64,000 nt of DNA from a bacterium BRH_c32 (GCA_001516025.1 LOEU01000035.1:1-64000); one strand, 5' to 3'; positions 1 through 9,005 are shown, numbered from the stretch's first letter. A program made the numbers and translations. The notes: generated by a model not told the origin, from the sequence alone.

Positions 1-411
1 TTGGGTCAGAGAATTACTACAGAACTGGTTCAAAGAGCATTTACAAAGGCTGTAATGAACAGAAAGCCAGGTAAGGGAATAATACTCCACTCTGACAGAG
101 GCAGCCAGTATACAAGCCATAAATTCAGAGCTATACTTGAGCATTATGGCTTCAGGCAATCTATGAGCGGTAAGGGTAACTGTTATGATAATGCAATTAC
201 TGAAACTTTTTTTAGTACTTTTAAGAAAGAACTTATTTATCTTGAAGAATTTAAGACAAGAGAGAAACTGATGAGTTCTGTTTTTGAATTTATTGAAGTA
301 TATTATAACAGGCAGAGATTACATTCATCTTTAGGTTATTTAAGCCCGGTAGATTTTGTAAAAGGAAATTTGAAAGAGAAACAAGAATTATTAAATTCAA
401 AAGTTGCTTAA
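1..411 (+). CDS. IS3-family transposase OrfB, C-terminal part
   Basis: DDE integrase-type transposase, truncated by the window edge; the apparent TTG at base 1 is not a real start. The visible 136 residues carry the HSDRGSQYTS segment with the second catalytic Asp, then GNCYDNAITETFFSTFKKE, where the Glu of the TE/SE pair is the third acid. The typical ending YYNRQRLHSSLGYLSP follows. In IS3 elements OrfB is made as an OrfAB fusion by frameshifting and cuts and joins the element ends. The C-terminal half is intact. Its activity cannot be judged because orfA and the first catalytic Asp are not visible. Confidence 0.92.
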   Translation: MGQRITTELVQRAFTKAVMNRKPGKGIILHSDRGSQYTSHKFRAILEHYGFRQSMSGKGNCYDNAITETFFSTFKKELIYLEEFKTREKLMSSVFEFIEVYYNRQRLHSSLGYLSPVDFVKGNLKEKQELLNSKVA

Positions 412-441
412 CTTATTGTTTACTAAACAGGGAATAGTTCA
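1..441 (+). mobile_element. IS3-family insertion sequence, right end (left part outside window)
   Basis: The 3' part of an IS3-family element. It contains the end of the transposase orfB and then a right terminus. On the minus strand the terminus reads TGAACTATTCCCTGTTTAGT, the 5'-TG... type expected for IS3-family inverted repeats (the element ends in ...CA on the plus strand at 441). The boundary at 441/442 is supported independently, because the neighbouring protease gene loses its homology exactly there. The left inverted repeat and the target duplication lie outside the window, so the IS group cannot be fixed. Confidence 0.8.
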
Positions 442-1542
442 CGGATTTGAAAAAAAAGGAACTCTAAGGTCTGAGCCCTCTTTTATGGACATAATCGTTT
501 TATATTTTTTAAGGTTATTGCTATATTCTAATAGTTTACCATACCAATTATATCCTCTTGCATTACCATAAGGAAGTGTACCAATATCATTGTCATGCCT
601 GCATCCTAATAAATGTCCAAGTTCATGTGAAAAACTTAAATCTTCCAAAGTTGCAGACGCATTTACTACAAAAAAAGCTGTCGAATATTCTGCTCCAATT
701 GAAGCTGCAAGACCATTTACCCCCAAAAGGGAATCTACAATTAACACGCATACATCTGCTTGATATTCATTGCGTAAACTATGTATTTCATCTAAATATC
801 CATCATTTATGGATACAAACCGATTTAAGTCGGTTGATGCATCTGTACTTTCTGTATATGCCAACTGTTGACTTCCTACTATTTCTATGTCTGAAGATAT
901 TGAACTATTCTCAAATGAGCTTTTAGTCACTAACTCACAATATTCGATTAAATAATTAATGTCTGGCGCAACTGCAGGTGTATAGGCAACAAATATTTTT
1001 ATCGGTTCAGTCGTTTTTATTGATGTAATACTATTATTACTATTTATTTTTTCTGACTTTACATTAGAAGGTCCTTCTAATTTACATTCATTCTTGGCAA
1101 ACACTGCTCTATCTATTTCTTCTATTAAATGAATCCCATCTCCTAACCATTCTATTCTATAAAGACATTCTCCATGCCAGATACGAAAATCATATTCTCT
1201 ATCTTTTCCAATTATTAATATTATTCCACCTTCCTTGATATCACCCCAATAACCAACAATACCGTTAAATTTTTTCGCTGATTCCTCTTTAATTTCAAAC
1301 TCAAATTCATTCTCAAATATTTTTAAACTTCCAATCATCCCTTTTGTAAATGAAATTTCGGTTTTTAGTTTTCCTGCTTCCCATCTTTTTATTTCCTCCT
1401 TTGATTTGAATCTATCGAATTTTTTCTGTACTTCACTCGAAAAAACATAGCTATCTGTTTTGTCTTCAAACACTTGAGTTTGAGATTTGATTGTTACTGT
1501 CAAAAATAGTGCAAGAATAATGGTAGAAAACAGATTTTTCAT
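439..1542 (-). CDS. Secreted reprolysin-like (metzincin) metallopeptidase, 3' end cut off by IS3 element
   Basis: The N-terminus is a signal peptide (MKNLFSTIILALFLTVTIKSQ). The zinc site HELGHLLGCRHD lies at residues 306-317 (HExxHxxGxxHD with the extra Asp of reprolysins), followed by a Met-turn (TIMS). Such proteases then continue through a 'R-x-P-y-F-S-N-P' strand. Here the protein stops right after FFSNP, because the stop codon TGA (441-439) is the terminal TGA of the IS3 element. The catalytic core is almost complete but the C-terminus is lost, including any sorting domain. The start overlaps the upstream gene's stop as ATGA, with GGATGA as a possible ribosome site. It was probably an exported endopeptidase and may now be inactive or not anchored. 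Confidence 0.85.
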   Translation of the reverse strand: MKNLFSTIILALFLTVTIKSQTQVFEDKTDSYVFSSEVQKKFDRFKSKEEIKRWEAGKLKTEISFTKGMIGSLKIFENEFEFEIKEESAKKFNGIVGYWGDIKEGGIILIIGKDREYDFRIWHGECLYRIEWLGDGIHLIEEIDRAVFAKNECKLEGPSNVKSEKINSNNSITSIKTTEPIKIFVAYTPAVAPDINYLIEYCELVTKSSFENSSISSDIEIVGSQQLAYTESTDASTDLNRFVSINDGYLDEIHSLRNEYQADVCVLIVDSLLGVNGLAASIGAEYSTAFFVVNASATLEDLSFSHELGHLLGCRHDNDIGTLPYGNARGYNWYGKLLEYSNNLKKYKTIMSIKEGSDLRVPFFSNP

Positions 1543-2354
1543 AAATCATCCTTTTTTATTTTGTAGTCAGTTAATCGTGATTTATCCATAGGCCGATAGG
1601 TACCTAATTTATAGTGATAAACCATACTTATCATTGCGACTAAACCAATTTGTGGATTTATAAAGTAGTAGATATCATCTCTGAAAAGTGGTTTGAGATC
1701 GAGGAAAACCATTTTAAACACAAAACATCTGAAATCACCTGCTGGTGTTGATATTAATGAATCAGTTGATACTAGTTCATAAGTTGTCATTAATCCATCT
1801 AACTCACCATACATATCTCCGACTGTTGCATAATAAAATTTATGTGCTTTATATTCTTTTCCTATTCCATATTTAGTTGTAAAGATTAATTCGTCATCAG
1901 AAGTAATAAGCGAATCGTATTTTTCTTTTCCGAAGTAATAAATCCCTTCTTTTCCCTGATAAATTAATTTACTTCCTTGAAACAATTCTGGGGTGTTGTT
2001 AAGTGAAGGTTTCAAATCCTCACCACAAGTAAATAATTTATATGCCGTTACTTTTTTACCTTTAGAATTCACTTCCATCTTTCCATCGATTATAAATCCG
2101 CTTATAAAGATAGATGTATGCCCGTAACTACTATCACTATTGCTGTAATAATATCTTTTATATAACCAGTGATTACCAACATTCAGCGGAATTAATGAAT
2201 CAATTATAGATTGTTCATTTTTAGGCTCTACAATATTATTTTTTTCGTGGCAGCTATTTAAAAAATAAGCAAAAGAGATTACCATAAAAATGGTAAGTAT
2301 GTTTTTTAGAGGAGAGTAGAATTTCGAATTAACCAAATAATCCCTTATAATCAT
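1539..2354 (-). CDS. Putative lipoprotein of unknown function
   Basis: A 271-residue protein. I chose ATG 2354 over an upstream ATG at 2411 because AAGGT sits just ahead of it and the protein then begins with a short charged stretch and a hydrophobic segment. That segment ends in FLNSC (Cys35), a plausible lipobox. The rest is a soluble beta-rich domain with no motif I recognise (YKRYYYSNSDSS, FGKEKYDSL, GIGKEYKAHKF). It overlaps the metallopeptidase gene by 4 bases (ATGA), so the two are probably translationally coupled and may share an envelope role. Function unknown. Confidence 0.65.
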   Translation of the reverse strand: MIIRDYLVNSKFYSPLKNILTIFMVISFAYFLNSCHEKNNIVEPKNEQSIIDSLIPLNVGNHWLYKRYYYSNSDSSYGHTSIFISGFIIDGKMEVNSKGKKVTAYKLFTCGEDLKPSLNNTPELFQGSKLIYQGKEGIYYFGKEKYDSLITSDDELIFTTKYGIGKEYKAHKFYYATVGDMYGELDGLMTTYELVSTDSLISTPAGDFRCFVFKMVFLDLKPLFRDDIYYFINPQIGLVAMISMVYHYKLGTYRPMDKSRLTDYKIKKDDL

Positions 2355-2555
2355 AACATTTACCTTAAATATATTTAAATAAACCGATAATAAATTATAA
2401 TCTATTTCCAATATATAGAGAGAGACGACAAAAACAATCCCAATATTTTTGCACTACTTATTATGTCGATTGTCATTGATATAATAAAAATAAAGAGGCA
2501 AATTTTCGGTTAAATGTTATGCAGTTATCATCTATATAACCCTACCTTTAATTTA

Positions 2556-3203
2556 TTACAGCTTTATTCGGATCAACTCTATATTAAATAATTTTGATTG
2601 TTCAATTAAATCTTTATGAGAAATTGCGGTTTTATACGATGTTAAATTTTCATTATTCTCTTGAGGCCAGTCGGCTATAAATGATGCGTATATCATTGAT
2701 GCGATTACTGGACTTAATAAAACAATTACAACACCTGCAGCGGGGAGAGTAGTGTATTGTGATGCAAGTAAGCTGGTTAATAGTGCTCCGGTTCCTCCTC
2801 CGATAGCTGCAAAACCATACTGTTTCCATAATGAAAGATTGGGATTCTGGGCTTTTGCAACTAACCGAACCCCTACGGCTGAACCAAACATATAAGAAGC
2901 AACTGTTAGACCAAACAAAGCACCCGTAAGTGCACTTTCTTCATTTTTCCATGCATGCGCATACGTTGCTATTAGTGGAGGGGTGCAAAAGACAAATGCA
3001 AGTCCCGTTCCGAGAAGTGCCTGACCGGCTAAATTTATGGCAGAATGTCTTCGGGGTATGATATTATCCGATTGAAATATAATAATATTGCTATTATTTT
3101 CAGAAAATGTAAATTCAGTTTTTAGTTCTTCAAACGATTTTATAACACTCTGAGCAGCTATTTGTGAGCACAGTAAAATAAATAATAAAATTATCGCTCT
3201 CAA
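2556..3203 (-). CDS. Hypothetical exported/membrane protein
   Basis: A 215-residue protein with an N-terminal signal (MRAIILLFILLCSQIAAQS) and three or four glycine/alanine-rich hydrophobic segments at about residues 55-80, 90-115, 130-150 and 155-175. It ends in a hydrophilic tail (IEQSKLFNIELIRIKL). The repeated GxxxG-like spacing suggests packed helices. No family recognised. It is on the same strand as the lipoprotein and protease genes but about 200 bases upstream of them, so co-transcription is uncertain. Confidence 0.6.
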   Translation of the reverse strand: MRAIILLFILLCSQIAAQSVIKSFEELKTEFTFSENNSNIIIFQSDNIIPRRHSAINLAGQALLGTGLAFVFCTPPLIATYAHAWKNEESALTGALFGLTVASYMFGSAVGVRLVAKAQNPNLSLWKQYGFAAIGGGTGALLTSLLASQYTTLPAAGVVIVLLSPVIASMIYASFIADWPQENNENLTSYKTAISHKDLIEQSKLFNIELIRIKL

Positions 3204-3504
3204 TTAATATTCTCCTCTTTTTGTCTTAAAATTAAGATCAAAACTATACTACTATTTTCTCAATTTCAATGCAAAAAGTATTCATATTTTAGCTATGGAA
3301 TAGCAGCTCATTACATTAGATAAATATTAATGTTAGGCGCAGTTGAAATTTTTTCGATATGGTGTTAGTATTTAAAAAAAGAAAATCAGTAGTAGATGTA
3401 TTAAAAAAAGGGTCGGAGAATTTTGATATTAACTCCCCAGCCCCGCGCCCTCACCATCCGCTCATCACGGATTTTTTTCTTCTGCATTCGCAGAAAATTA
3501 ATTA
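3204..3504. other. Intergenic region with a C-rich patch
   Basis: About 300 bases without a convincing gene. AT-rich DNA is interrupted by a GC-rich patch at about 3434-3470 (contains CTCCCCAGCCCCGCGCCCTC) and the small inverted repeat ATCCG...CGGAT. A short TCTGC/GCAGA hairpin at about 3482-3495 lies just past the stop of the minus-strand gene and lacks a T-tract on that strand. A 67-codon open frame here overlaps the real gene end and is not supported. Confidence 0.4.
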
Positions 3505-5556
3505 CTATTTAATCAAAATCATCTTTTTAAAATCAGAAAATCTTTCAGTCCGAATTGAGTAGATATAGATTCCGCTGGCGAATTGATTTGCATTCCACTT
3601 CACCTGATGATAACCGGCATCTAATTCAGTATTCATTAATTCTGCTACTCTTTCTCCGAGAATATTAAAAATCTCAATTTTTATTTTGCTTCGCTCAGGA
3701 ATTCCAAACTTGATAATGGTTTCGGGGTTAAAGGGATTTGGATAATTTTGGAATAACTTGAATTCCGTTGGGATAATAAAATTTGAAATTGTAAAGGCAG
3801 CTTCGCTATGTAGATAAGTTATTTTTTCTCCTTTTTGAAGTGTGATCTCTTTTGAACTGAATGGATCAAAAAGTTTAATCGGTTTTTCGGTTGCTGTTAT
3901 TGTTATAATATTTGAAGGAGATTGAATTTTAAGTAAACCGCTGCCCGTTTCCACTAGTGAATTATTAGAAAATCGAGCATCGAATGCACTTGCCGGAGGA
4001 AGTGGAGGTAATTCATAATATTCATATTGTCCCTTGCTATCAGCCAGATATATCTCCTTGGCGATGCTAATTCCGTCTGAAACAGCTATCTTATTCCAGC
4101 TATCTGGGATTTCTATTTTTTTTATCGCCGGGTTTGGATTAGGAATAAAATTAATTTTTCCGTCTGTATTAGTTTTAATCCAATAACCTTTTGATGGTTC
4201 CAATGAAGTTGCGCTGAAATAAGATGTTGTATTAGAGTAGCCAAATATTTGAGATGTTACAATATCTTTTGGTTCGCAGATTATTCCCGATGATGGAATC
4301 GATGAAGGAAAACCGCCTATAATATTCCACCCCTTTTTCACATCTATATATTCTTTTGGTCTATTTCCTTGAATTGAAACGCTGTCTTTATTGGGGAATC
4401 GTGCCCAAAATCCGGCTGAATAAGGGATATTTTGCACCGACTTATATTCTCCGTTGAATGTATAAACGGGAGCATTCGTATTCGGAAAAATTGAAGTAAA
4501 TAACATATTCGGATTTTCGACGGGTATAGAGAGTAAATTCCATCCGCTTTCATATAATATAGAAAAGGTTTGTCTGCCAAATTTAACTAAGAATTGGTTT
4601 TCATAAACTACGGATTGTGTTCCGGTAATCGATTCAACGAAAAAACTGATTCTATAAGTGGAATCGACCAGAAGATAAGAACAATCAATATTAAAAAACA
4701 CTTCTTCAAGGTTGTTGCCCGCAGAGGCAGCTACATTTTTTCTCCCGCTGGAATAACCGGTTCCGTTTATTACGTAATGCATATTTTTAATCGTACAATC
4801 CTCCACCGCAGGGTTATTGTCTATATAAAATACTCTGCTATTCGTAGAACTCCATCTTCCTATATCGTCAAGCATACGAATATGAAGGAAATGGAATCCC
4901 CTGATTAATCCGGTAAGCGGAATTATATAATTTGTTGAAATATTTTTTGCGGATATAATTGGTATTTTGCTTCCTTTGCCGAACCCGGGATCGCTATCTA
5001 TAAAGTATTCAACAACCTTAATATTATGCGAAATAGTATTTGCTATTTTATCGACATAAAATATTCTTGGTTCTCTGTGACTCATTTTTCCATTTTGATC
5101 TTTAGAAACAATAAATAAGGTATGTAAGCCTTCGGAAAGGGAAGTCAGATCAACAGTATAGCTAACCGCAATATTTTTATCTGAGGTAATCGAGATCTCG
5201 TGTAAAGAGTTAGTTTTTATTTCGCTATCTATCGCATAATATAGCTTATCAAAATTTGGGAGTGTGGGTATTTTATCGACATAGAATATTCTGTAACGAG
5301 TTTCGGAGAATTTGCCATCGCTATCATAGGCACGGATAAACAATACATGTAATCCCTCTGCCACCTGTGAGAGATCGATATTAAAATTGAACTCCTCATG
5401 GGGCATTCCTTGAGCGTGTACTCTGATTCCCATGCCGAACCCGGGATCGGAATCGAGAGAATACTCAAGATAGAGAAGATTGCCATTTCCCGATTGTGCA
5501 ATTAGAATGAGCGGGAAAGTGAAAATAATAATTAATTTTCTTATGAAATTTTTCAT
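3505..5556 (-). CDS. Large secreted protein with type-A C-terminal sorting domain
   Basis: A 683-residue exported protein with an N-terminal signal peptide (MKNFIRKLIIIFTFPLILIAQS). It has three or four related repeats of about 80 residues, each pairing a (D)SDPGFGxG segment with HxLxIRxxDxxGxxS and a closing 'R-x-F-Y-V/I-D'. The middle is a beta-rich domain. The end is a sorting domain: FQNYPNPFNPETIIKFGIP, 'IEIFNILGERV', 'SGIYIYSIRT' and a final KKMILIK. In this group such tails direct export through the type IX pathway. It starts 7 bases after the beta-helix gene, so the two form a unit. Likely a cell-surface or released protein; ligand unknown. Confidence 0.8.
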   Translation of the reverse strand: MKNFIRKLIIIFTFPLILIAQSGNGNLLYLEYSLDSDPGFGMGIRVHAQGMPHEEFNFNIDLSQVAEGLHVLFIRAYDSDGKFSETRYRIFYVDKIPTLPNFDKLYYAIDSEIKTNSLHEISITSDKNIAVSYTVDLTSLSEGLHTLFIVSKDQNGKMSHREPRIFYVDKIANTISHNIKVVEYFIDSDPGFGKGSKIPIISAKNISTNYIIPLTGLIRGFHFLHIRMLDDIGRWSSTNSRVFYIDNNPAVEDCTIKNMHYVINGTGYSSGRKNVAASAGNNLEEVFFNIDCSYLLVDSTYRISFFVESITGTQSVVYENQFLVKFGRQTFSILYESGWNLLSIPVENPNMLFTSIFPNTNAPVYTFNGEYKSVQNIPYSAGFWARFPNKDSVSIQGNRPKEYIDVKKGWNIIGGFPSSIPSSGIICEPKDIVTSQIFGYSNTTSYFSATSLEPSKGYWIKTNTDGKINFIPNPNPAIKKIEIPDSWNKIAVSDGISIAKEIYLADSKGQYEYYELPPLPPASAFDARFSNNSLVETGSGLLKIQSPSNIITITATEKPIKLFDPFSSKEITLQKGEKITYLHSEAAFTISNFIIPTEFKLFQNYPNPFNPETIIKFGIPERSKIKIEIFNILGERVAELMNTELDAGYHQVKWNANQFASGIYIYSIRTERFSDFKKMILIK

Positions 5557-5563
5557 ATCGATA

Positions 5564-6529
5564 TCAATTATTTGTTCGTGCTTTTATTGTAATATTTAAT
5601 CCTTCATCTATCGTTCCAATTGTGGGGACTATCATTTCGTATATAATGGGAATAGCGGGGAGACCGGAGAGTTGATAAGGGTTATCTCCACCGAACATAC
5701 CGCAATCAACTCCATTAATACCGGCTCCGATTGCCGGAGAGCCAGTTCTTAAATGGTATCGAGCATCTTGGCTTCCTTCGGTAAGAGAAGTAAATACTTC
5801 ATCCATATTAACATCTAAGAGATTTCCGAGAGCAGGATCAAATGCCGGGTCTGATACGCATACAATATTATTTCTTACATCACAATCGATAAAAACATAG
5901 TAATAAGTACTTGGTGAGAAAAGAATATTATTATGAAAAACAAAATAATTACCATTTGCTCCTCGTCCGATAGTATTATTGCTTACTAGAGTGTTATTGG
6001 TTTCTCCAATCGCTAAATACCATATATAATTATTTGTTATTACGATATTATTTAGAGTAAATATACCTGGATCACGAATGATGTCACCCAAATAGTTTTG
6101 AGTAATTATCAGGCTGGCGGAATATTCTGTAAGTTCTATCCAACTAATATTATTTCTTTTAATCAATATCTCTTTTTCGTTCAGTTTTAGATGCTGAATA
6201 ATACAGCTCGTAATTACTGAACCTTCTGAGCCATCCTCAAAAGTAACAGACTCTAAAGTTGCAGGCACATTTGTAGTTCCGTTATAAAATCCATTGTCGT
6301 TAAAAAAATATCCGGTGCCGATAATTATTAATTTTTTTGTAATTGTGGCGGTGGGATAATTAGCCGGATTGCCTGCTATATAAATTGTATCCCCATTTAC
6401 CACGCTTGAGTTGTCGTTTGCCTCTTGAAGATTTGCAAAATCGGGAAGATGCGCCGGATCTAATGAGATTCTCCAGCTTCCTCCGAAAATAATTTGAGAA
6501 ACAAAGAAAAGTATTAATAGTTTTTTCAT
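5564..6529 (-). CDS. Secreted right-handed beta-helix-like protein
   Basis: A 321-residue protein with a signal peptide (MKKLLILFFVSQIIFGGS). After it come short Asn/Ile-rich turns such as ITQNYLGDI, VITNNYIWYLAI, VSNNTIGRGANGNY and VFHNNILF, the pattern of parallel beta-helix folds seen in surface adhesins and pectinase-like proteins. The segment TIYIAGNPANYPTATITKKLIIIG resembles the opening rung of such helices. There is no catalytic motif. It lacks its own sorting domain and sits immediately upstream of the sorting-domain protein, so the two may be secreted together. Confidence 0.7.
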   Translation of the reverse strand: MKKLLILFFVSQIIFGGSWRISLDPAHLPDFANLQEANDNSSVVNGDTIYIAGNPANYPTATITKKLIIIGTGYFFNDNGFYNGTTNVPATLESVTFEDGSEGSVITSCIIQHLKLNEKEILIKRNNISWIELTEYSASLIITQNYLGDIIRDPGIFTLNNIVITNNYIWYLAIGETNNTLVSNNTIGRGANGNYFVFHNNILFSPSTYYYVFIDCDVRNNIVCVSDPAFDPALGNLLDVNMDEVFTSLTEGSQDARYHLRTGSPAIGAGINGVDCGMFGGDNPYQLSGLPAIPIIYEMIVPTIGTIDEGLNITIKARTNN

Positions 6530-6648
6530 AACGCCCTCTTACTTATAATTTATTAAAATTCAGCAGATGAGTGAGTACTATATATTATGCAAGTAAGATG
6601 CCAAATTATCAGGTGCATTTTTGAGTTAAAATTGAGGGGCAAAAAGAA

Positions 6649-6694
6649 AAAGTGTAAACTTTAGTTTAAAACTTGCGACTAAAGTTTACACTTT
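6649..6694 (-). terminator. Strong intrinsic terminator (17-bp perfect stem)
   Basis: Perfectly complementary 17-base arms at 6649-6665 and 6678-6694, with a 12-base loop. On the minus strand the stem is followed by TTTTTCTTTTT, so it ends the FAH-hydrolase/small-protein unit that reads leftward. Confidence 0.85.
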
Positions 6695-6791
6695 ATGAAG
6701 AATTTTGAATAATAAATTCAATTTAGATTCTGCGTAGTAATTAAAGCAAAGTCTCTAAACAGAATTTATTCTTTATAGCGATATTGAAGAT

Positions 6792-6923
6792 TTATGTTAT
6801 AGTGAATATAAGAATAATCACTATAATGGCTAATCCGATTACGACAAAACGAGCATAAGGGGGACACCCTCTCTGTTCGATCTCTATTTTATCTGTTTCT
6901 ATCTTATTTATTTTTTTATTCAT
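6792..6923 (-). CDS. 43-residue single-span membrane protein
   Basis: A small gene of 43 codons. The ATG at 6923 is preceded by GGAG at a good distance (GGAGTATCAAATG). The protein has a charged N-terminal half (MNKKINKIETDKIEIEQRG), then CPPYARF, then one hydrophobic helix (VVIGLAIIVIILIFTIT) to the end: an N-in tail-anchored topology. It starts 43 bases after the stop of the FAH-family gene and is followed by the strong terminator at 6649-6694, so it belongs to that transcript. No family recognised. The Shine-Dalgarno, clean topology and terminator make it a credible gene. Confidence 0.65.
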   Translation of the reverse strand: MNKKINKIETDKIEIEQRGCPPYARFVVIGLAIIVIILIFTIT

Positions 6924-6966
6924 TTGATACTCCGTTAAACATTTTCTGCATGGGTAGATCATTCGT

Positions 6967-7626
6967 TTATCCTATTGTTGCCTTTAGTGAAGCGATATTT
7001 TCTATTTCACCTTCGAGCAGATCACCTTTTACAACTTTTCCGACTCCTTCCGGTGTGCCGGTAAATATCAGATCACCTTTCTCGAGTTTCATTTTGCTCG
7101 ATAAAAATTTTATAATGCTTATTGAATCAAAAAGCATTTTATCGAGTGTGGAATTTTGTCTTGTTTCCCCATTCACTTTTAGTGAGATTGCTTCGTTACC
7201 TTTCAACTTATACTCGTTCTTGGTAATGAAATCGGAAATAACCGCCGCACCATCAAAACATTTTGCTAATGTCCATGGCTCACCCTTCTTTTTAAGTGAG
7301 AATTGAAGGTCTCTTAATGTCATATCGAATCCCACACCATAGCCATAGATAGCATCTTCGGCACTTTCGTTATCGGCATCTTTTATATCTTTTCCGATTA
7401 CGAGTACGAGTTCTACTTCATGGTGAAGTTCGGTAGAATAAGTCGGGTGAATAATTTCGCCGCCTGAATGAAGGAGACCCGAAACATTTTTCATAAAAAT
7501 TAATGGAAATTCATCGGGAACTTCATTGCCAAGTTCTTTTGCATGTGCTGCATAATTTCTTCCTACACCAATAATTTTTCCGATAGGAAGCTGTTCTTCG
7601 CCGTTTTTAAATTTTACGTATTCCAT
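6967..7626 (-). CDS. Fumarylacetoacetate hydrolase (FAH) family protein
   Basis: 219 residues, the usual size of the single-domain FAH/HpcE-type enzymes. The N-terminus IGVGRNYAAHAKELG is the family's typical opening. 'LHHEVELVLVIG' holds the first metal-binding Glu pair, and GYGVGFDMTLRDLQ the Asp. LIFTGTPEGVGKV near the end is the conserved substrate-site loop. Members are Mg/Mn-dependent C-C hydrolases, oxaloacetate decarboxylases or isomerases acting on acyl-pyruvates. Which reaction applies here cannot be told from sequence. Cytosolic. Transcribed together with the following small membrane protein. Confidence 0.88.
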   Translation of the reverse strand: MEYVKFKNGEEQLPIGKIIGVGRNYAAHAKELGNEVPDEFPLIFMKNVSGLLHSGGEIIHPTYSTELHHEVELVLVIGKDIKDADNESAEDAIYGYGVGFDMTLRDLQFSLKKKGEPWTLAKCFDGAAVISDFITKNEYKLKGNEAISLKVNGETRQNSTLDKMLFDSISIIKFLSSKMKLEKGDLIFTGTPEGVGKVVKGDLLEGEIENIASLKATIG

Positions 7627-7667
7627 ATTGTTTAAGATGCCTATATGATTAAAAAGATTCAGTGAAT

Positions 7668-8921
7668 TTAAGTTTTTTGTTCCTTCTTTTTCGCTGCGGG
7701 GAAAAGTATATTATTTAATATCAGACGGTAGCCCGGAGAATTTTTAAATAGCGAAAGTTCGGTTGGTGGATCGCCAACCGCATGCTGATAATCTTCGGGG
7801 TCGTGCCCGCCATAAAAAGTAAAAGTACCTCTTCCATAATTGCCATGAATATATTTTACTTGGTCGCTTCCTGCTCGTTCGCCTAAAATAAAAACAGAAT
7901 TTTTAATAAGCTTTTTGCGAAACATTGTAGTTTGCCCCATAAAACCATGAATTACGTTTACGTGGTCTTGAGTAAGCATAGTGGGGACGGGATCATACTT
8001 GGCAGAAAAATCGAAGAGAGTAAAATAGTCATTGCTTTCGGCTCCTATCTCGAGTGGATTGATATCGATATCGCTATATTCATAAATGAGGGGATTCATC
8101 TCGAGCTTGAAATCATGGAAAGCGAAAGTATTATCATAATTAATTTTTTTTTGAGCATTGGGATCGGGAGGATCGCCGTCATACATTCTATCGACAATAT
8201 CCACGTCCAAAGCCGAAAGAGCAATATCATAAGAATCGGTAGCTGAACACATGGCAAATAAGAAACCGCCCGCACCTACAAAATCCTTTATCGAAATGAC
8301 TACACCTTTTTCCATCTCGGATACTTTTTTAAATCCGAGCCTCTTCGCTTCATTTTCTAAAAGTGTCTGCTGCTCGATATACCATTGAGCATTAGAGAAG
8401 GCGGCATAGAACTTACCAAACTGACCAGTGAAATCTTCATGATGAAGATGAAGCCAGTCATATTTTTTTAGGTCGCCACGCAGAATTTCTTCAATCCAGA
8501 TTTTATCGTACTTCACTTCGGCATATTGAAGAGCGAGAGTAACGGCGTCATCCCATGGCTGAAATCCGGGTGGAACGAAGACCGCAATTTTAGGTGCTTT
8601 TTCGAGGCGTGCAACATCCATATTATTCTCTTCGCTTTGCACTTCGGCATATATTGCCGCCGCCTGCTGCTGATTAAGAGTTTCAAAGGCCACACCTTTG
8701 ATTCGGCATTTCATTGCAAGCTGATCGGAATAATCGAGCATAAACGATCCGCCCCGATAATTAAGAAGCCAATCGGCTTTGCCTCCATCGACCAATGCAT
8801 TGAAAGTAATTCCATAAGCTTTCAGGTGGTCACTCTGAGATAAATCCATATGAATAAGAATTTTCGGCTGAGCTGAGATAATTCCGGCAATAAGGAAATA
8901 TATAAGTAATAATTTTTTCAT
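7668..8921 (-). CDS. Exported protein of the Bacteroidota family often labelled 'asparagine synthetase B'
   Basis: A 417-residue protein with a signal peptide (MKKLLLIYFLIAGIISAQ) followed by PKILIHMDLSQSDHLKAYGITF and WLLNYRGGSF, a conserved family opening. I recall this family from related genomes under the label 'asparagine synthetase B'. It has neither the N-terminal Cys glutaminase centre nor the synthetase PP-loop. The centre (KIAVFVPPGFQPWDDAV, WLHLHHEDFTGQFG, GGFLFAMCSATDSYD, YGRGTFTFYGGHDPEDYQH) looks like a ThuA/class-I amidotransferase-type Rossmann fold. Function unknown; the envelope location argues against the inherited label. Confidence 0.7.
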   Translation of the reverse strand: MKKLLLIYFLIAGIISAQPKILIHMDLSQSDHLKAYGITFNALVDGGKADWLLNYRGGSFMLDYSDQLAMKCRIKGVAFETLNQQQAAAIYAEVQSEENNMDVARLEKAPKIAVFVPPGFQPWDDAVTLALQYAEVKYDKIWIEEILRGDLKKYDWLHLHHEDFTGQFGKFYAAFSNAQWYIEQQTLLENEAKRLGFKKVSEMEKGVVISIKDFVGAGGFLFAMCSATDSYDIALSALDVDIVDRMYDGDPPDPNAQKKINYDNTFAFHDFKLEMNPLIYEYSDIDINPLEIGAESNDYFTLFDFSAKYDPVPTMLTQDHVNVIHGFMGQTTMFRKKLIKNSVFILGERAGSDQVKYIHGNYGRGTFTFYGGHDPEDYQHAVGDPPTELSLFKNSPGYRLILNNILFPAAKKKEQKT

Positions 8922-9005
8922 TAAATGAATTTAATTAGGAATGTGGTAATATAAAAGGGGAATAAGTAACTCAATGATACGATCGCTTAATAAGGAATTG
9001 AATAT

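Noticed and set aside
3359..3562. 67-codon plus-strand open frame
   Set aside because: Overlaps the 3' end of the sorting-domain gene, has no ribosome site and no recognisable sequence.
6649..6694. Dispersed repeat or operator
   Set aside because: The T-rich run on the minus strand and its place after the operon end explain it as a terminator.
7668..8921. Annotation as asparagine synthetase
   Set aside because: No N-terminal Cys glutaminase, no PP-loop, and a signal peptide is present.
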